A stretch of 36,499 bases of DNA from Sphingobacteriales bacterium (GCA_027484425.1 JAIXSZ010000003.1:1-36499), one strand, 5' to 3'. Counted from the stretch's first letter, positions 24,697-34,387 are shown. Made by a program: numbers and translations. Notes: generated by a model not told the origin, from the sequence alone.

Positions 24697-26118
24697 ATGG
24701 ATATAGTTTGTACCCCTGATGAGTTGCAGTTATTCACTACCATAGGTAGAGTAGCGGCCGAATTGCAATTGCAGTGTTACCTAATAGGTGGTTTTGTTAG
24801 AGATAAGTTGCTAGGAAGACCCACAAAAGATGTAGATATAGTTTGCACTGGCGATGGCATAGATTTGGCACACGCAGTAGCAGCAACTTTTCATCACAAA
24901 CCGCATGTTAGTTTTTTCAAAACGTTTGGTACTGCTCAGTTTTGTTTGCATGGGCTAGATGTAGAATTTGTCGGTGCGCGCAAAGAGTCCTATAATGCCG
25001 ATTCTCGTAAACCAGAGGTGGAGCCAGGTACTATACAAGATGATCAATTAAGGAGAGATTTCACCATCAATGCTTTAGCAATAAGCCTAAACCCAAATGA
25101 TTTTGGTAGACTTATCGATCCATTTGGGGGCATTGACGACCTTCATGCTCAAACCATACGCACCCCACTAGGCCCAGATATAACGTTTTCAGACGACCCG
25201 CTACGTATGATGAGGGCCATACGTTTTGCCACACAGTTGGGCTTTAATATAGTGCCGGATGTTTTTGAGGCTATTAGTCGAAATAAACACCGCCTCAAAA
25301 TTGTTTCGCAAGAGCGCATTACCGATGAGCTCAATAAAATAATGGCCGCATCTAAACCATCGATTGGGTTGCATCTATTGTTTATAAGCGGTTTGCTACA
25401 AGAGTTTTTTCCACAAATGGTAGATCTTTCAGGGGTAGAGATAGTAGAAGGCAAGGGTCATAAAGACAATTTTTATCACACACTACAGGTAATAGACAAT
25501 ACTGCTGCCAAAAGCAATAACTTATGGCTGCGTTGGGCTGCCCTGTTGCATGATATAGGTAAACCAGCTACTAAAAAATTTGAGGAAGACCATGGTTGGA
25601 CATTTCATGGCCATGAAGTGGTAGGCGAGCGTATGACACCGCGCATCTTCAAGCAACTGAAACTACCTCAAAATGAAAAAATGAAGTATGTAGCCAAGCT
25701 AGTAGCCCTTCATTTGCGCCCTATAAGTCTCACCAAGGAAGATATTACAGACTCTGCAATGCGTAGGTTGTTGTTTGATGCTGGAGATGACCTCGAAGAT
25801 CTTATGATTCTTTGCGAAAGTGACATTACCTCTAAAAATAAAATGAAGGTTAAGCGTTACCTCGAAAACTTTGAGCTGGTAAAACATAGACTAAAAGAGG
25901 TAGAAGAAAGTGATCGCATTCGCAATTGGCAACCACCTATCACTGGAGAAGACATTATGCGCATCTTCGGTCTGGCTCCGTCTCGCAATGTGGGAGTGCT
26001 CAAAACTGCTATAAGAGAAGCTATACTAGATGGGCAAATTCCTAATGACTATGCAGCAGCTTATGATTTTTTGTTGCAAAAAGCAGCTGAGTTTCAACTA
26101 AAGCCTGTTAGCGATTAG
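24697..26118 (+). CDS. CCA tRNA nucleotidyltransferase with HD domain
   Basis: 473 residues. The N-terminal polymerase-beta-type head has LIGGFVRDKLLGRPTKDVDIV (about 29-49, with GG and the DxD metal ligands), RRDFTINAL (about 119-127) and DDPLRMMRAIRFATQLGF. The neck follows with RITDELNKI. The C-terminal HD phosphohydrolase domain shows HTLQVID, LLHDIGKP and HGHEVVGERM, matching CCA-adding enzymes with a phosphodiesterase/phosphatase domain. It adds or repairs CCA at tRNA 3' ends in the cytoplasm. Its relevance here is direct, since the tRNA-Lys gene at 10879-10951 does not encode CCA. Poly(A) polymerase is the usual confusion within this family, but the HD domain favours the CCA enzyme. 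Confidence 0.93.
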   Translation: MDIVCTPDELQLFTTIGRVAAELQLQCYLIGGFVRDKLLGRPTKDVDIVCTGDGIDLAHAVAATFHHKPHVSFFKTFGTAQFCLHGLDVEFVGARKESYNADSRKPEVEPGTIQDDQLRRDFTINALAISLNPNDFGRLIDPFGGIDDLHAQTIRTPLGPDITFSDDPLRMMRAIRFATQLGFNIVPDVFEAISRNKHRLKIVSQERITDELNKIMAASKPSIGLHLLFISGLLQEFFPQMVDLSGVEIVEGKGHKDNFYHTLQVIDNTAAKSNNLWLRWAALLHDIGKPATKKFEEDHGWTFHGHEVVGERMTPRIFKQLKLPQNEKMKYVAKLVALHLRPISLTKEDITDSAMRRLLFDAGDDLEDLMILCESDITSKNKMKVKRYLENFELVKHRLKEVEESDRIRNWQPPITGEDIMRIFGLAPSRNVGVLKTAIREAILDGQIPNDYAAAYDFLLQKAAEFQLKPVSD

Positions 26119-26185
26119 TTTCATTTATACTACATGCTCCGTTCTGTAAATACTCCTATTTATTGTTTTTCATTAAAATTGCAAT

Positions 26186-27358
26186 ATGACCAATCGGCAA
26201 CTTTTTCTTCAGCATCTGGCACAAACATCTCCTGCACCTGTAGGTATAGAGATAGTAAAAGCCAATGGCAACTACCTGCACGATGCCGATGGTAATACTT
26301 ATTTGGACCTAATAGGTGGTATTAGTGTATGCAACATTGGACACAGTCATCCTGCTGTGGTAGCAGCTATCACTGCACAGGCACAGCAGTATATGCATAT
26401 TATGGTATATGGCGAGCTGGTGCAGAGTCCACAGTCGCAATACGCACAACTATTAGCAAGTTACTTACCCAAACATCTTGATTGTGTTTACTTTACTAAT
26501 TCTGGTACAGAAGCAACTGAAGGAGCACTCAAACTAGCCCGCCGGGTCACTGGTCGCACTGATGTAGTATGTGCACAGAAAAGTTACCACGGCAGCACAC
26601 TTGGGGCACTCAGTGTTATGGGCGACGAGTATTGGCGCAATGCTTATAGACCATTACTTCCGGGTATACATCACCATACTTTTAACAGTCCTGAGTTTAT
26701 TGCTGCTATCGACCATCACACATCTTGTGTAATAATAGAAACGATACAAGCAGAAGTAGGTATCCAATTGCCGGACATTGCATGGTTGCGACAACTACGC
26801 CAGCGTTGTACAGACACTGGTACGCTACTTATCTTCGATGAAATACAGTGTGGCTTTGGTCGCACTGGTTCTTTATGGGCGTTTCAGCAGTATGGTGTGG
26901 AACCAGATGTTTTATTACTTGGCAAGGCATTGGGCGGTGGTATGCCTATGGGGGCTTTTGTAGCATCTCACAGTCTCATGCAGTCGCTCACCCACAATCC
27001 TGTGTTGGGGCATATCACTACATTTGGTGGGCATCCAGTGTGCTGTGCTGCTGGTATGGCTGGTATGCAGGTATTGCTGCAAGAGCAACTCATCGAACGA
27101 GTGGCAGCCAAAGAGCAGTTGTTTCATCAGTTGTTAGTTCATCCCAGTATAATGGCAGTGCGCAGTAAGGGATTGCTATTGGCAGTACAGCTTGAGTCTT
27201 CAGAAAAAGTAATGGCAGTGCTACAACAGTGTCTCACTTTAGGGCTCTTCTCAGATTGGTTTCTCTTTGCGCCTCATTGCATTCGCATAGCTCCACCTCT
27301 TACTATTTCGGAGTCAGAAATTGAATTCGCATGCCGCACACTATTGTCCTGTTTATAA
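26186..27358 (+). CDS. Class III PLP aminotransferase (acetylornithine/4-aminobutyrate type)
   Basis: 390 residues, fold type I class III. Visible features are LDLIGGISVCNIGHSHPAV (40-58), the phosphate-binding FTNSGTEATEGALKLAR, the ring-stacking KSYHGSTLGALSVMG, the cofactor Asp in LLIFDEIQCGFGRTG, the Schiff-base Lys in LLGKALGGGMPMGAF and the TTFGGHPVCCAAG tail. The substrate cannot be read from these motifs: ArgD-like, ornithine or omega-amino acid donors are all possible. It is not in an arginine operon (neighbours are a tRNA nucleotidyltransferase and pfkA), which weakens an ArgD call. Start ATG at 26186. Confidence 0.9.
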   Translation: MTNRQLFLQHLAQTSPAPVGIEIVKANGNYLHDADGNTYLDLIGGISVCNIGHSHPAVVAAITAQAQQYMHIMVYGELVQSPQSQYAQLLASYLPKHLDCVYFTNSGTEATEGALKLARRVTGRTDVVCAQKSYHGSTLGALSVMGDEYWRNAYRPLLPGIHHHTFNSPEFIAAIDHHTSCVIIETIQAEVGIQLPDIAWLRQLRQRCTDTGTLLIFDEIQCGFGRTGSLWAFQQYGVEPDVLLLGKALGGGMPMGAFVASHSLMQSLTHNPVLGHITTFGGHPVCCAAGMAGMQVLLQEQLIERVAAKEQLFHQLLVHPSIMAVRSKGLLLAVQLESSEKVMAVLQQCLTLGLFSDWFLFAPHCIRIAPPLTISESEIEFACRTLLSCL

Positions 27359-27450
27359 ATTTTAGCAATTACACTACATGCACGTGATTGTAGATTGACG
27401 ATATTTGGCAAGAATATCCGCTCATTTACTTTTTTAAAAATAGTGTTGTT

Positions 27451-28428
27451 ATGACAATCAGAAACATTGGTGTGTTAACTTCTGGTGGCGATAGTCCGGG
27501 AATGAATGCCGCTATACGTGCAGTAGTGCGTACCAGCATTTACAATGGTATCAATGTCTTTGGTATCAGGCATGGTTATCAGGGAATGATAGATGGCGAC
27601 ATAAATCCGCTGCTGACCACCGATGTCTCCAATATTATTCAGCGTGGAGGAACTATACTAAAGACTGCACGAAGCAAAGACTTTATGACAGTAGAAGGGC
27701 GAGCCAAAGCATATGCTGCTTTAAAGAGTCATAATATAGATGGCTTGATACTCATAGGCGGAGATGGCACATTTAGAGGTGCGGTTAAGTTTTTTGAGGA
27801 ACATACTATTCCTGCTGTAGGCTTACCAGGTACAATTGATAAAGACTTAGCCGGAACTGATTTTACCATTGGGTTCGACACTGCTGTAAATACTGCCGTA
27901 TCAGCTATTGACAAAATCCGGGACACCGCTGAGGCGCACGACCGAGTTTTTGTGATAGAGCTTATGGGGCGTGATGCTGGATACATAGCACTCAATAGTG
28001 GCATAGCCTGTGGGGCCGAAGATATACTTATACCCGAGACCGCCACACACATAGATGAGGTACTAAACCGTATAGAAGCCGACGGCAAACGTAAAAAGAC
28101 AGTACAAATAATAGTTGTAGCCGAGGGCGATGATTTTGGTGGAGCTGCAGAAGTGTACAATGCTATCAGAACACGGTTGCCTGATCTTGATGTACGTACT
28201 TGTGTACTAGGCCATATTCAGCGTGGAGGTTCCCCTTCCTTTGCTGACAGAGTGCTAGCAAGCCGATTGGGACATGCGGCAGTTAATGCACTTATAACAG
28301 GCAACACTCAAGTAATGGCGGGTATCGTCAATGACAGGGTGTTGTTCACTCCTTTTGACAAAGTAGTCAAAGGCAATACACCCATTAGCCCAGACATGAT
28401 AGATATGATTAGGGTGCTGAGTGTATAG
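27451..28428 (+). CDS. pfkA: ATP-dependent 6-phosphofructokinase
   Basis: 325 residues; phosphorylates fructose 6-phosphate, committing carbon to glycolysis. The N-terminal GGDSPGMNAAIR (12-23) contacts ATP, GGDGT (103-107) binds ATP/Mg, and PGTID-K-DL (126-133) holds the catalytic Asp130 and Mg-ligand Asp132. MGRDAG, the CGAEDILIPE region and GHIQRGGSPS complete the fold. Gly104 of GGDGT is the residue that separates ATP from pyrophosphate enzymes, and GGDGT points to ATP. The residue between the catalytic aspartates is Lys131 rather than the common Asn. Length is normal. It is followed by a good shared terminator. Confidence 0.96.
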   Translation: MTIRNIGVLTSGGDSPGMNAAIRAVVRTSIYNGINVFGIRHGYQGMIDGDINPLLTTDVSNIIQRGGTILKTARSKDFMTVEGRAKAYAALKSHNIDGLILIGGDGTFRGAVKFFEEHTIPAVGLPGTIDKDLAGTDFTIGFDTAVNTAVSAIDKIRDTAEAHDRVFVIELMGRDAGYIALNSGIACGAEDILIPETATHIDEVLNRIEADGKRKKTVQIIVVAEGDDFGGAAEVYNAIRTRLPDLDVRTCVLGHIQRGGSPSFADRVLASRLGHAAVNALITGNTQVMAGIVNDRVLFTPFDKVVKGNTPISPDMIDMIRVLSV

Positions 28429-28444
28429 ACATTCCCCACTGTAA

Positions 28445-28478
28445 AAACGCCTCCAACGTTCAAATGTTGGAGGCGTTT
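28445..28478. terminator. Bidirectional terminator between pfkA and T9SS adhesin gene
   Basis: A perfect 13-bp stem (28445-28457 with 28466-28478), an 8-nt loop, an A-run on the left side and TTT on the right. It lies between the converging pfkA (plus) and the large secreted protein (minus). Confidence 0.88.
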
Positions 28479-28498
28479 GCCTATTCTATACTTGATGT

Positions 28499-31400
28499 TT
28501 ATCTAACTACCACTAGTTTTTGTGAAGTTATTTTGCCGCTAGTATTTACATTTACTATATATACGCCAGCAGGTAGTTGATCGATATCAGTAGTTATGTT
28601 GTTATTGCCAGCTTGTAACAAAATTGATTTTGTTAGTAGTACCCTGCCTGTAATATCTGTAATACTCATAGCTGCAGTACTTGACTTATCACTGTTTATT
28701 GATGCATTAAATGTACCGTTAGCAGGGTTGGGGTATATTGCAAAGCTGTTCCTGTTTATAGTTGCATTGTTGTTTACACTTCCGGGTGCAGTTGCCCCTA
28801 GGGTGTTAGTGGTAGTATTGGTCACCACAGGCTCATAATTATCTATATAAATAGAAGCACGGTTTCTAAACTGTGTACCAACTGCTAATCCTGAATTTGT
28901 TTTAATGGTGTAAGTAAACATACCATTACTGCGTAAGTCATCTATTGCTTGGGGAGGCATATTTATGTTGCTGAAAGTAAATTTTGCAACTTTCACAGCT
29001 CCAGATTGATATACCATTACTTTGCATGGCGCCGACTCGTACACTGGGTGCAGCGTAGTCCAGTTTAGGTCATTGTCCAATGTGTCGATGATTACTACAT
29101 TTTGTGCATACCAGCTACCTGTATTCTGGAAGTGTACCGTATATTCTAGTACAGAATCACTGTTGTATATTAATCCGTTTGCACCAGTACCCTTTGGATA
29201 TACTTCTTTGCGATTACCAATGTAAGTTGCTACAACCACATCGCTATGATTGCGAATATTGTTACTAGGTGTGTAGTCATCTGCCCATGTACTGGCAGGG
29301 CTATTGTAACCCACAGTATCTCTAAATGCTACACTGGTTCCTACTGCAATATTTGCTGGTACTTTATAAGCTACAGTTATTTTTTGCGTTGCTCCTGGTG
29401 CTAACGATGGTATACCAGTAGAGGTGTAATAGTAAGGGCTACCTACAAACATAGAAGATGGGGTAAACATAGGCGAAAACAACTGACCATCTGTTTTGTA
29501 CGTCACATAGGTTGAATCTTCAGTAACCGTACCTTCGTTAGCTATCACTATTTGTTGCACCATGGTTTGCCCTGGTACAGGAGGTGTTAAAGTAGCTGTA
29601 CTGATGCGCAGATTGTGAGCGCCAGTAGCAGTATTGGCAAAGTTGGCATTCAATACACATCCAGCAGAAGCTGTGGCTGTCACAGCAAGGTTATTTAACT
29701 GGCAAGAAGCAAGTGAGTAGTTGGGCATCACAGTCTCTGTAACAGTGTAGCTGCCTGACGGCACCATAAAAGAATAATGACCATTATCGTCGGTGTATGT
29801 ATAGCCCATACCAGAGCAGAAGATTTGTACATTTGCTATGCCCCTATCGCCAGCATCTTGCATGCAATTGCTATTAGTATCATTATATACTGTTCCTTCT
29901 ATCGTGCAGTAGCAGCTTGTTTCAGCTGCATCATAGCCCACGTGCACACTACGTCTTGTCATACATCCTGCAGCATCGGTGGCTGTCATTTGATAGATGC
30001 CTGTTGGTAGGCTGCTAATGGTTGCAGTGCTTCCACCAGTACTCCATCCATAGGTATAAGGAGCTGTGCCGCCGTAAGCCGTTGCTGTAGCTGTGCCATC
30101 ATTGGTATAAAGGCAGCTGGCTTGCGTTACAGAAACACCAACTCCTACTGGCGAGTACGACACTAGTTCAAAAGGTACATTTACTCTACATCCCATATTG
30201 TCTGTAACGCGCACACTGTAATTACCGGCAGGCACACTACTCACTGTTGCTGTAGCAGCTCCTGTATTCCATAGGTATGTATATGGGGCAGCGCCTCCGC
30301 TTGCAGCTACGCTTATGCTGCCGTTTGCAGACATACATATTGGGCTTGTTGAAGATATTGTAGTGTTGATGTTATTAACTGGAGGTACAGTTACAAAACC
30401 ATCCAGTAAACAACCTGTAGCATCGCTAACTCTATAATTATAACTACCTGGTGCCAAAAGTGTAGCAGTAGTGCTAGTTTGGGCTGGAGTGGTATACCAT
30501 GTTATTGTATAAGGTGGTGTGCCCCCTGCAGGTATCACAGTTGCATTTCCTGTAGGGCTTGTACATAGGCTTGGCGAGCTAGATGTCGTTACAGATATTG
30601 TACTTGAAGACCCTAAAAAGACACTGTTGTTCCCAGTGCATCCATTAGCATCGGTTACTGTCACATGATATATGCCAGATAGCAATCCTACTTGCGAAGC
30701 CGTATTAGCGCCGTTACTCCAGTTATATGTATATGGAGCTGCCCCACCGGAAACAAAAGTGCTTATTGAACCATCTGATCCTAGACATGTTGCAGGGGTG
30801 CTCGTTAATGGAAGTGATATAACGGTCGTCTGATTTACAAATGTCGAATAGGGATTGTACAAGGCGGCAGTGTCAGTTGTTGCCATGCAACCGGCAGCAT
30901 CTACTATTTCTACAGTGTAGTTGCCGGTAGACAGTCCAGTAATTGTGGGCGTAGTTGCTCCATTTGACCATCTATAGCTTACTGGCATAACTGCCGATGG
31001 CGATACGCCAATAACCGACGCGGTACCATCAGTACAGTTAGCGTCGGTAGCAGTAACAGTAGCTGTGAATGATGTATACAAAATTGTTGCTGTGTCTGGA
31101 TTTACTTTCGATCCATATTTACATCCTGCAGCATCCGTTATCATAACTCCATATTGTCCAGTAGGTAAAGTTACAGTTGCACCTGTAGCAACTGCCGAAC
31201 CTGTAGCAATGTTGTACCATTGGTAAATGTAAGGTGCTGTACCTCCCGACGCTAATCCTGTGACAGTACCGGGTAAGGGACAGATGGACTCCGTACTACT
31301 CAATGAATAAGTAAATGGTGGCGCTCCTGCAAAACTGTTAGTTGCAGTAGATGTACCATCATTAACTGTTACTGATACTGGTCCTCCACTATATCCTGTC

Positions 31401-31618
31401 AATGCGTCTGATAGCCCCGTTACTGTATGTACAATTGTAGTACTTGTAGTGCCTTCAGTAGTCCAAATTACAGTAAGTGGTGGGGTAAAGCCAGTCATAG
31501 TTGCTGACAATACACCATTATTATTACATGGTGCAATTGGAACACTAAATGATACTGTCTGAGCATCAGCACATGTTGCAACTGCTATCGCCAGTAATAG
31601 AGGAAGAATTTTTTTCAT
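28499..31618 (-). CDS. Large secreted protein with SprB-like repeats and T9SS sorting domain
   Basis: 1039 residues, exported: MKKILPLLLAIAVATCADAQ signal, then secreted by the type IX system. Residues about 20-575 carry seven repeats of about 75-90 residues (the first degenerate) of the SprB type, with the pattern C...G-x-GGTAPYTY-x-W-S-x-G-x-x-T-x-x-x-x-x-L-x-x-G-x-Y-x-V-x-V-T-D-A-x-GC. Next come a Cys-framed SdrD-B-like beta domain (EGTVYNDTNSNCMQDAGDRG), two DUF11/DUF7619-like beta domains (EYTVHFQNTG and IIDTLDNDLNWTTL) and the type A sorting domain (FAIYPNPANGTFNASI, ITDITGRVLL and LPAGVYIVNVNTSGKITSQKLVVV). SprB repeats occur in gliding adhesins, so surface adhesion or motility is a reasonable inference, not proof. 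It is probably a single gene, ending at the terminator shared with pfkA. Confidence 0.92.
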   Translation of the reverse strand: MKKILPLLLAIAVATCADAQTVSFSVPIAPCNNNGVLSATMTGFTPPLTVIWTTEGTTSTTIVHTVTGLSDALTGYSGGPVSVTVNDGTSTATNSFAGAPPFTYSLSSTESICPLPGTVTGLASGGTAPYIYQWYNIATGSAVATGATVTLPTGQYGVMITDAAGCKYGSKVNPDTATILYTSFTATVTATDANCTDGTASVIGVSPSAVMPVSYRWSNGATTPTITGLSTGNYTVEIVDAAGCMATTDTAALYNPYSTFVNQTTVISLPLTSTPATCLGSDGSISTFVSGGAAPYTYNWSNGANTASQVGLLSGIYHVTVTDANGCTGNNSVFLGSSSTISVTTSSSPSLCTSPTGNATVIPAGGTPPYTITWYTTPAQTSTTATLLAPGSYNYRVSDATGCLLDGFVTVPPVNNINTTISSTSPICMSANGSISVAASGGAAPYTYLWNTGAATATVSSVPAGNYSVRVTDNMGCRVNVPFELVSYSPVGVGVSVTQASCLYTNDGTATATAYGGTAPYTYGWSTGGSTATISSLPTGIYQMTATDAAGCMTRRSVHVGYDAAETSCYCTIEGTVYNDTNSNCMQDAGDRGIANVQIFCSGMGYTYTDDNGHYSFMVPSGSYTVTETVMPNYSLASCQLNNLAVTATASAGCVLNANFANTATGAHNLRISTATLTPPVPGQTMVQQIVIANEGTVTEDSTYVTYKTDGQLFSPMFTPSSMFVGSPYYYTSTGIPSLAPGATQKITVAYKVPANIAVGTSVAFRDTVGYNSPASTWADDYTPSNNIRNHSDVVVATYIGNRKEVYPKGTGANGLIYNSDSVLEYTVHFQNTGSWYAQNVVIIDTLDNDLNWTTLHPVYESAPCKVMVYQSGAVKVAKFTFSNINMPPQAIDDLRSNGMFTYTIKTNSGLAVGTQFRNRASIYIDNYEPVVTNTTTNTLGATAPGSVNNNATINRNSFAIYPNPANGTFNASINSDKSSTAAMSITDITGRVLLTKSILLQAGNNNITTDIDQLPAGVYIVNVNTSGKITSQKLVVVR

Positions 31619-31945
31619 CTTTTTGATTTTGTTAATGTAGTAATCATTGGTCTTAAATTTCCAGCGATTGAGTGTCGAGCCTAGTTTGGTAAACTTAATC
31701 TACTAGCAACACTTCACCGTAAATATAAGCAAAGAAACTTTCTCAGGAAATTCAAAAAAATATAATTGTTTGTAATGTTCTGCTTTTTCGTGAATAGTTT
31801 CTTATTTAAAAGTATAAGCTAAATCTAGAAATACAGTTGATTGATAGGTGTGGTGCAAAGACCCATAGTTTAAGCAATAATCTTCTTAAATAATGTTATA
31901 TGTTGTAGATGAAAAGGTTTGCTAGTTATTAGTTAGCCGTATTCA
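31619..31945. other. AT-rich upstream region of the T9SS protein gene
   Basis: 327 nt without a supportable gene. It must carry the promoter of the secreted-protein gene, but no full TTTG-N19-TAnnTTTG match was found. Confidence 0.35.
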
Positions 31946-32413
31946 TTAATTCATTATTACCATTCCATCAATAATATACAATGTCCCTTCTTCGCCTCCA
32001 TTACGGATGTTAACTGGACCTCCTCTTTGTATCTGAAATACTCTTGCTGATGATGCTATTATGTCTTTAATGTCGATGTATGGGAGTTCTTCTAAATCTT
32101 GTCTAGTGTATATTTTTTCATTTGGTAAAGGAGACATAGGGTAAATACTTTCAGGCATATTTATACCTGCAGGCATATTTATATAGTCTACACTATCGCC
32201 TATATCTTTTACAGGTACACCATCTATAATGTGATAAACCGATCTCTTTTCAGTTAGTCCAGAATGTGCATTTATTCTTACCGGATATTTTAGCAATGTT
32301 TGGTCAGGTATTTTTATTTCCTTGGGTTTATGGGTTTTCTTAAGCAGGATTTGACCTTTTGCTTGTAAACAAGGAAACAAGAAAATACACGTTAAAAATG
32401 TGAGGTACTTCAT
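31946..32413 (-). CDS. Small exported protein resembling an isolated TonB-receptor plug
   Basis: 155 residues: a signal peptide (MKYLTFLTCIFLFPCLQAKGQ) and a mature part of about 134 residues. The last 55 residues (YTRQDLEELPYIDIKDIIASSARVFQIQRGGPVNIRNGGEEGTLYIIDGMVI) follow the plug-domain pattern of TonB-dependent receptors (I-x-x-LP-x-x-x-x-x-D-I...V-x-x-x-RGG-x-x-x-IRGG-x-x-x-x-x-LYIIDG). Instead of a beta-barrel the protein stops after VIMN. An internal VYHIIDGVPVKDIGDS earlier looks like a second copy of the YIIDG motif. It has its own ATG and stop, is not next to a receptor gene and has no visible frameshift. It may be a relic of a receptor or a genuine stand-alone plug. Confidence 0.72.
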   Translation of the reverse strand: MKYLTFLTCIFLFPCLQAKGQILLKKTHKPKEIKIPDQTLLKYPVRINAHSGLTEKRSVYHIIDGVPVKDIGDSVDYINMPAGINMPESIYPMSPLPNEKIYTRQDLEELPYIDIKDIIASSARVFQIQRGGPVNIRNGGEEGTLYIIDGMVIMN

Positions 32414-32482
32414 ACAAATAAAAATAGGTCAACTTAAAGTTACCACTTTAAATTGACCTATCAGATAATTATAAACAAGTTT

Positions 32483-33397
32483 TTAGTTCCAATCCTTAGA
32501 GGCAAACATACTGCTTACCACTAGCTCCTTACTACCTGGCGTGTATTTGTAAAAACCTTCACCTGTTTTTGCGCCCAAGTAGCCAGCTTGTACCATATTT
32601 ACCAGTAGGGTAGCCGGTGCATATTTGGGGTTGCCTATGCCACCATGCAGCACCTGTAGTATAGATAGGCAAGTATCTAGCCCTATAAAATCTGCCAATT
32701 GTAACGGACCCATAGGGTGCGCCATACCCAGCTTCATAATAGTATCGATCTCATTCACACCAGCCACACCTTCTTGTAGTGCTATTATAGCTTCATTGAT
32801 CATGGGTAGCAATATACGATTGGCCACAAAGCCTGGGTAATCATTAGCTACGCAAGGCACCTTGCCCAGCTGCTCAGATAATTTGTATATGGTTTGGGTA
32901 ACAGCAGCAGATGTAGCATATCCATTTATCACCTCTATCAGTTTCATCACCGGCACTGGATTCATGAAGTGCATACCTATCACGCTATCTGGGCGTTTAG
33001 TAACAGAGGCAATACGTGTAATAGATATAGAAGAAGTATTGGACGCCAGTATGCAGCCTGCGGGGCACAAAGCATCTAGCTGGCGAAAAATATTCAGCTT
33101 CAGGTCTATGTTTTCTGTGGCTGCCTCTACTACCAAGTGAGCATTTTTTACTGCCTCTGCCATGTCTGTGTGGGTAGTGATACGAGCCAGTGCCTGTGTT
33201 TTGTCATCTTCGGTGAGCGAGCCTTTAGCTACCTGACGGTCCATGTTTTTAGATATGGTAGCAATTGCTTTGTCTAGTGCATCTTGTTTGATGTCCATCA
33301 TGCTCACCGTAAATCCACTTTGTGCAAATACATGGCATATACCATTACCCATGGTGCCAGAGCCTATTACTGTTACGTTAGTTATCGATTGTTGCAT
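32483..33397 (-). CDS. 3-hydroxyacyl-CoA / 3-hydroxybutyryl-CoA dehydrogenase
   Basis: 304 residues; NAD-dependent oxidation of 3-hydroxyacyl-CoA. The Rossmann start is VTVIGSGTMGNGICHVFAQSGFTV (8-31), followed by the acidic DIK that selects NAD. Later come SNTSSISITRIA, the catalytic His in IGMHFMNPVPVMKLIEVI, DYPGFVANRILLPMINEAI and GMAHPMGPLQLADFIGLD of the C-terminal dimerisation domain. Length fits the stand-alone PaaH/Hbd type, not the fused FadB. It could act on the product of the PaaG-like enzyme at 17575-18351, but the two are 14 kb apart. Start ATG at 33397. Confidence 0.93.
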   Translation of the reverse strand: MQQSITNVTVIGSGTMGNGICHVFAQSGFTVSMMDIKQDALDKAIATISKNMDRQVAKGSLTEDDKTQALARITTHTDMAEAVKNAHLVVEAATENIDLKLNIFRQLDALCPAGCILASNTSSISITRIASVTKRPDSVIGMHFMNPVPVMKLIEVINGYATSAAVTQTIYKLSEQLGKVPCVANDYPGFVANRILLPMINEAIIALQEGVAGVNEIDTIMKLGMAHPMGPLQLADFIGLDTCLSILQVLHGGIGNPKYAPATLLVNMVQAGYLGAKTGEGFYKYTPGSKELVVSSMFASKDWN

Positions 33398-33505
33398 TTT
33401 CAGTTTATTGAATTTCGAATGGCAAGTTACGTATTGGCTGTCGATTGCCCAAACAACATCAATGTATGATAATTTCAGTATATGAATGAATGGAGTAGTA
33501 AGCTA

Positions 33506-34387
33506 TTACCGCAAAATGTCTTTGATGTTCTTACCTATGTTCTCAGCTATTTTGCTCATAGGGAGGTCGTTAGAATCTTCACCAAATGGGTCTTCTATTT
33601 CTTCGGCAATCATTTCAAGGCTTGCCAATACGTAAAATACCAATGCCACTATGGGTATGAGTAAATAATGCAGACTAAAAGACAGCCCAATGGGTAGGGT
33701 GATGGTGTATACAAAAATGAACTTTTTGATAAAGACACTGTAAGAGTAGGGGATGGGTGTGTTTTTAATTCGCTCGCAAGCACCACATATATCTAGGTAC
33801 GATTGTAGCTCAGGGTTGATGGTGATAAGCTCATCTCCAGATATAATACCATCTTTATATAGCAAGTTGATCTTGGTAGCCATCAGCGATGCTATTTGGT
33901 TAGGTACGTGTTTGGTGTTGTCTATGTCCTTTATTTCGGGGTGTGGCTCCGAGTCTAGCTCAAACTGTACTGACTGGCTTTGCAGGTGTTGCTGTAGCGC
34001 TATTGCAAACATGGGGATAATAGTGACGAAGAATTGTCTGTTTTTGGTGTCATTGCCGGGTAGCATTGCATTCATTTTCACAGCTAGGTTTCTGCTATTG
34101 TTCACCAATGCACCCCACAGTTTGCGCCCCTCCCACCATCGGTCATAGGCGGTATTGGTACGAAACACTAAAAGCATAGATATTACAAAGCCCAGTAAGG
34201 TCTGCAATACACCAAAATGCCTGATAGGGCTATTCTCTGGAAAGTTGAAGAAGGTTGTCTCCAGATACACTATTGCGGCTGAGTAAACACATACCAGCAA
34301 TATAGCAGGCAGTAATTGCCGAAGCGTATCAGCTTTTTTGAAGACGAATACGTTTACAATCCAGTCTTTGGTGTTGTAGTTGATCAT
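33506..34387 (-). CDS. Bestrophin-family membrane channel
   Basis: 293 residues from the ATG at 34387 (MINYNTKDWIVNVFVFKKADT); the frame continues to 34579 but the extra 64 codons are low-complexity and look non-coding. The family features are plain: RTNTAYDRWWEGRKLWG after the second membrane helix, CERIKNTPIPYSYSVFIK before the third, and MIAEEIEDPFGEDSNDLP near the C-terminus. Four hydrophobic segments are visible. Bacterial bestrophins form pentameric pores that conduct ions (some cation-selective) in the inner membrane. The physiological role here is unknown. Confidence 0.9.
   Translation of the reverse strand: MINYNTKDWIVNVFVFKKADTLRQLLPAILLVCVYSAAIVYLETTFFNFPENSPIRHFGVLQTLLGFVISMLLVFRTNTAYDRWWEGRKLWGALVNNSRNLAVKMNAMLPGNDTKNRQFFVTIIPMFAIALQQHLQSQSVQFELDSEPHPEIKDIDNTKHVPNQIASLMATKINLLYKDGIISGDELITINPELQSYLDICGACERIKNTPIPYSYSVFIKKFIFVYTITLPIGLSFSLHYLLIPIVALVFYVLASLEMIAEEIEDPFGEDSNDLPMSKIAENIGKNIKDILR

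Noticed and set aside
17575..33397. Phenylacetate degradation cluster
   Set aside because: Only a PaaG-like and a hydroxyacyl-CoA dehydrogenase gene are present, 14 kb apart, with no paaABCE, paaK or paaZ in the window; general fatty-acid metabolism explains them equally well.
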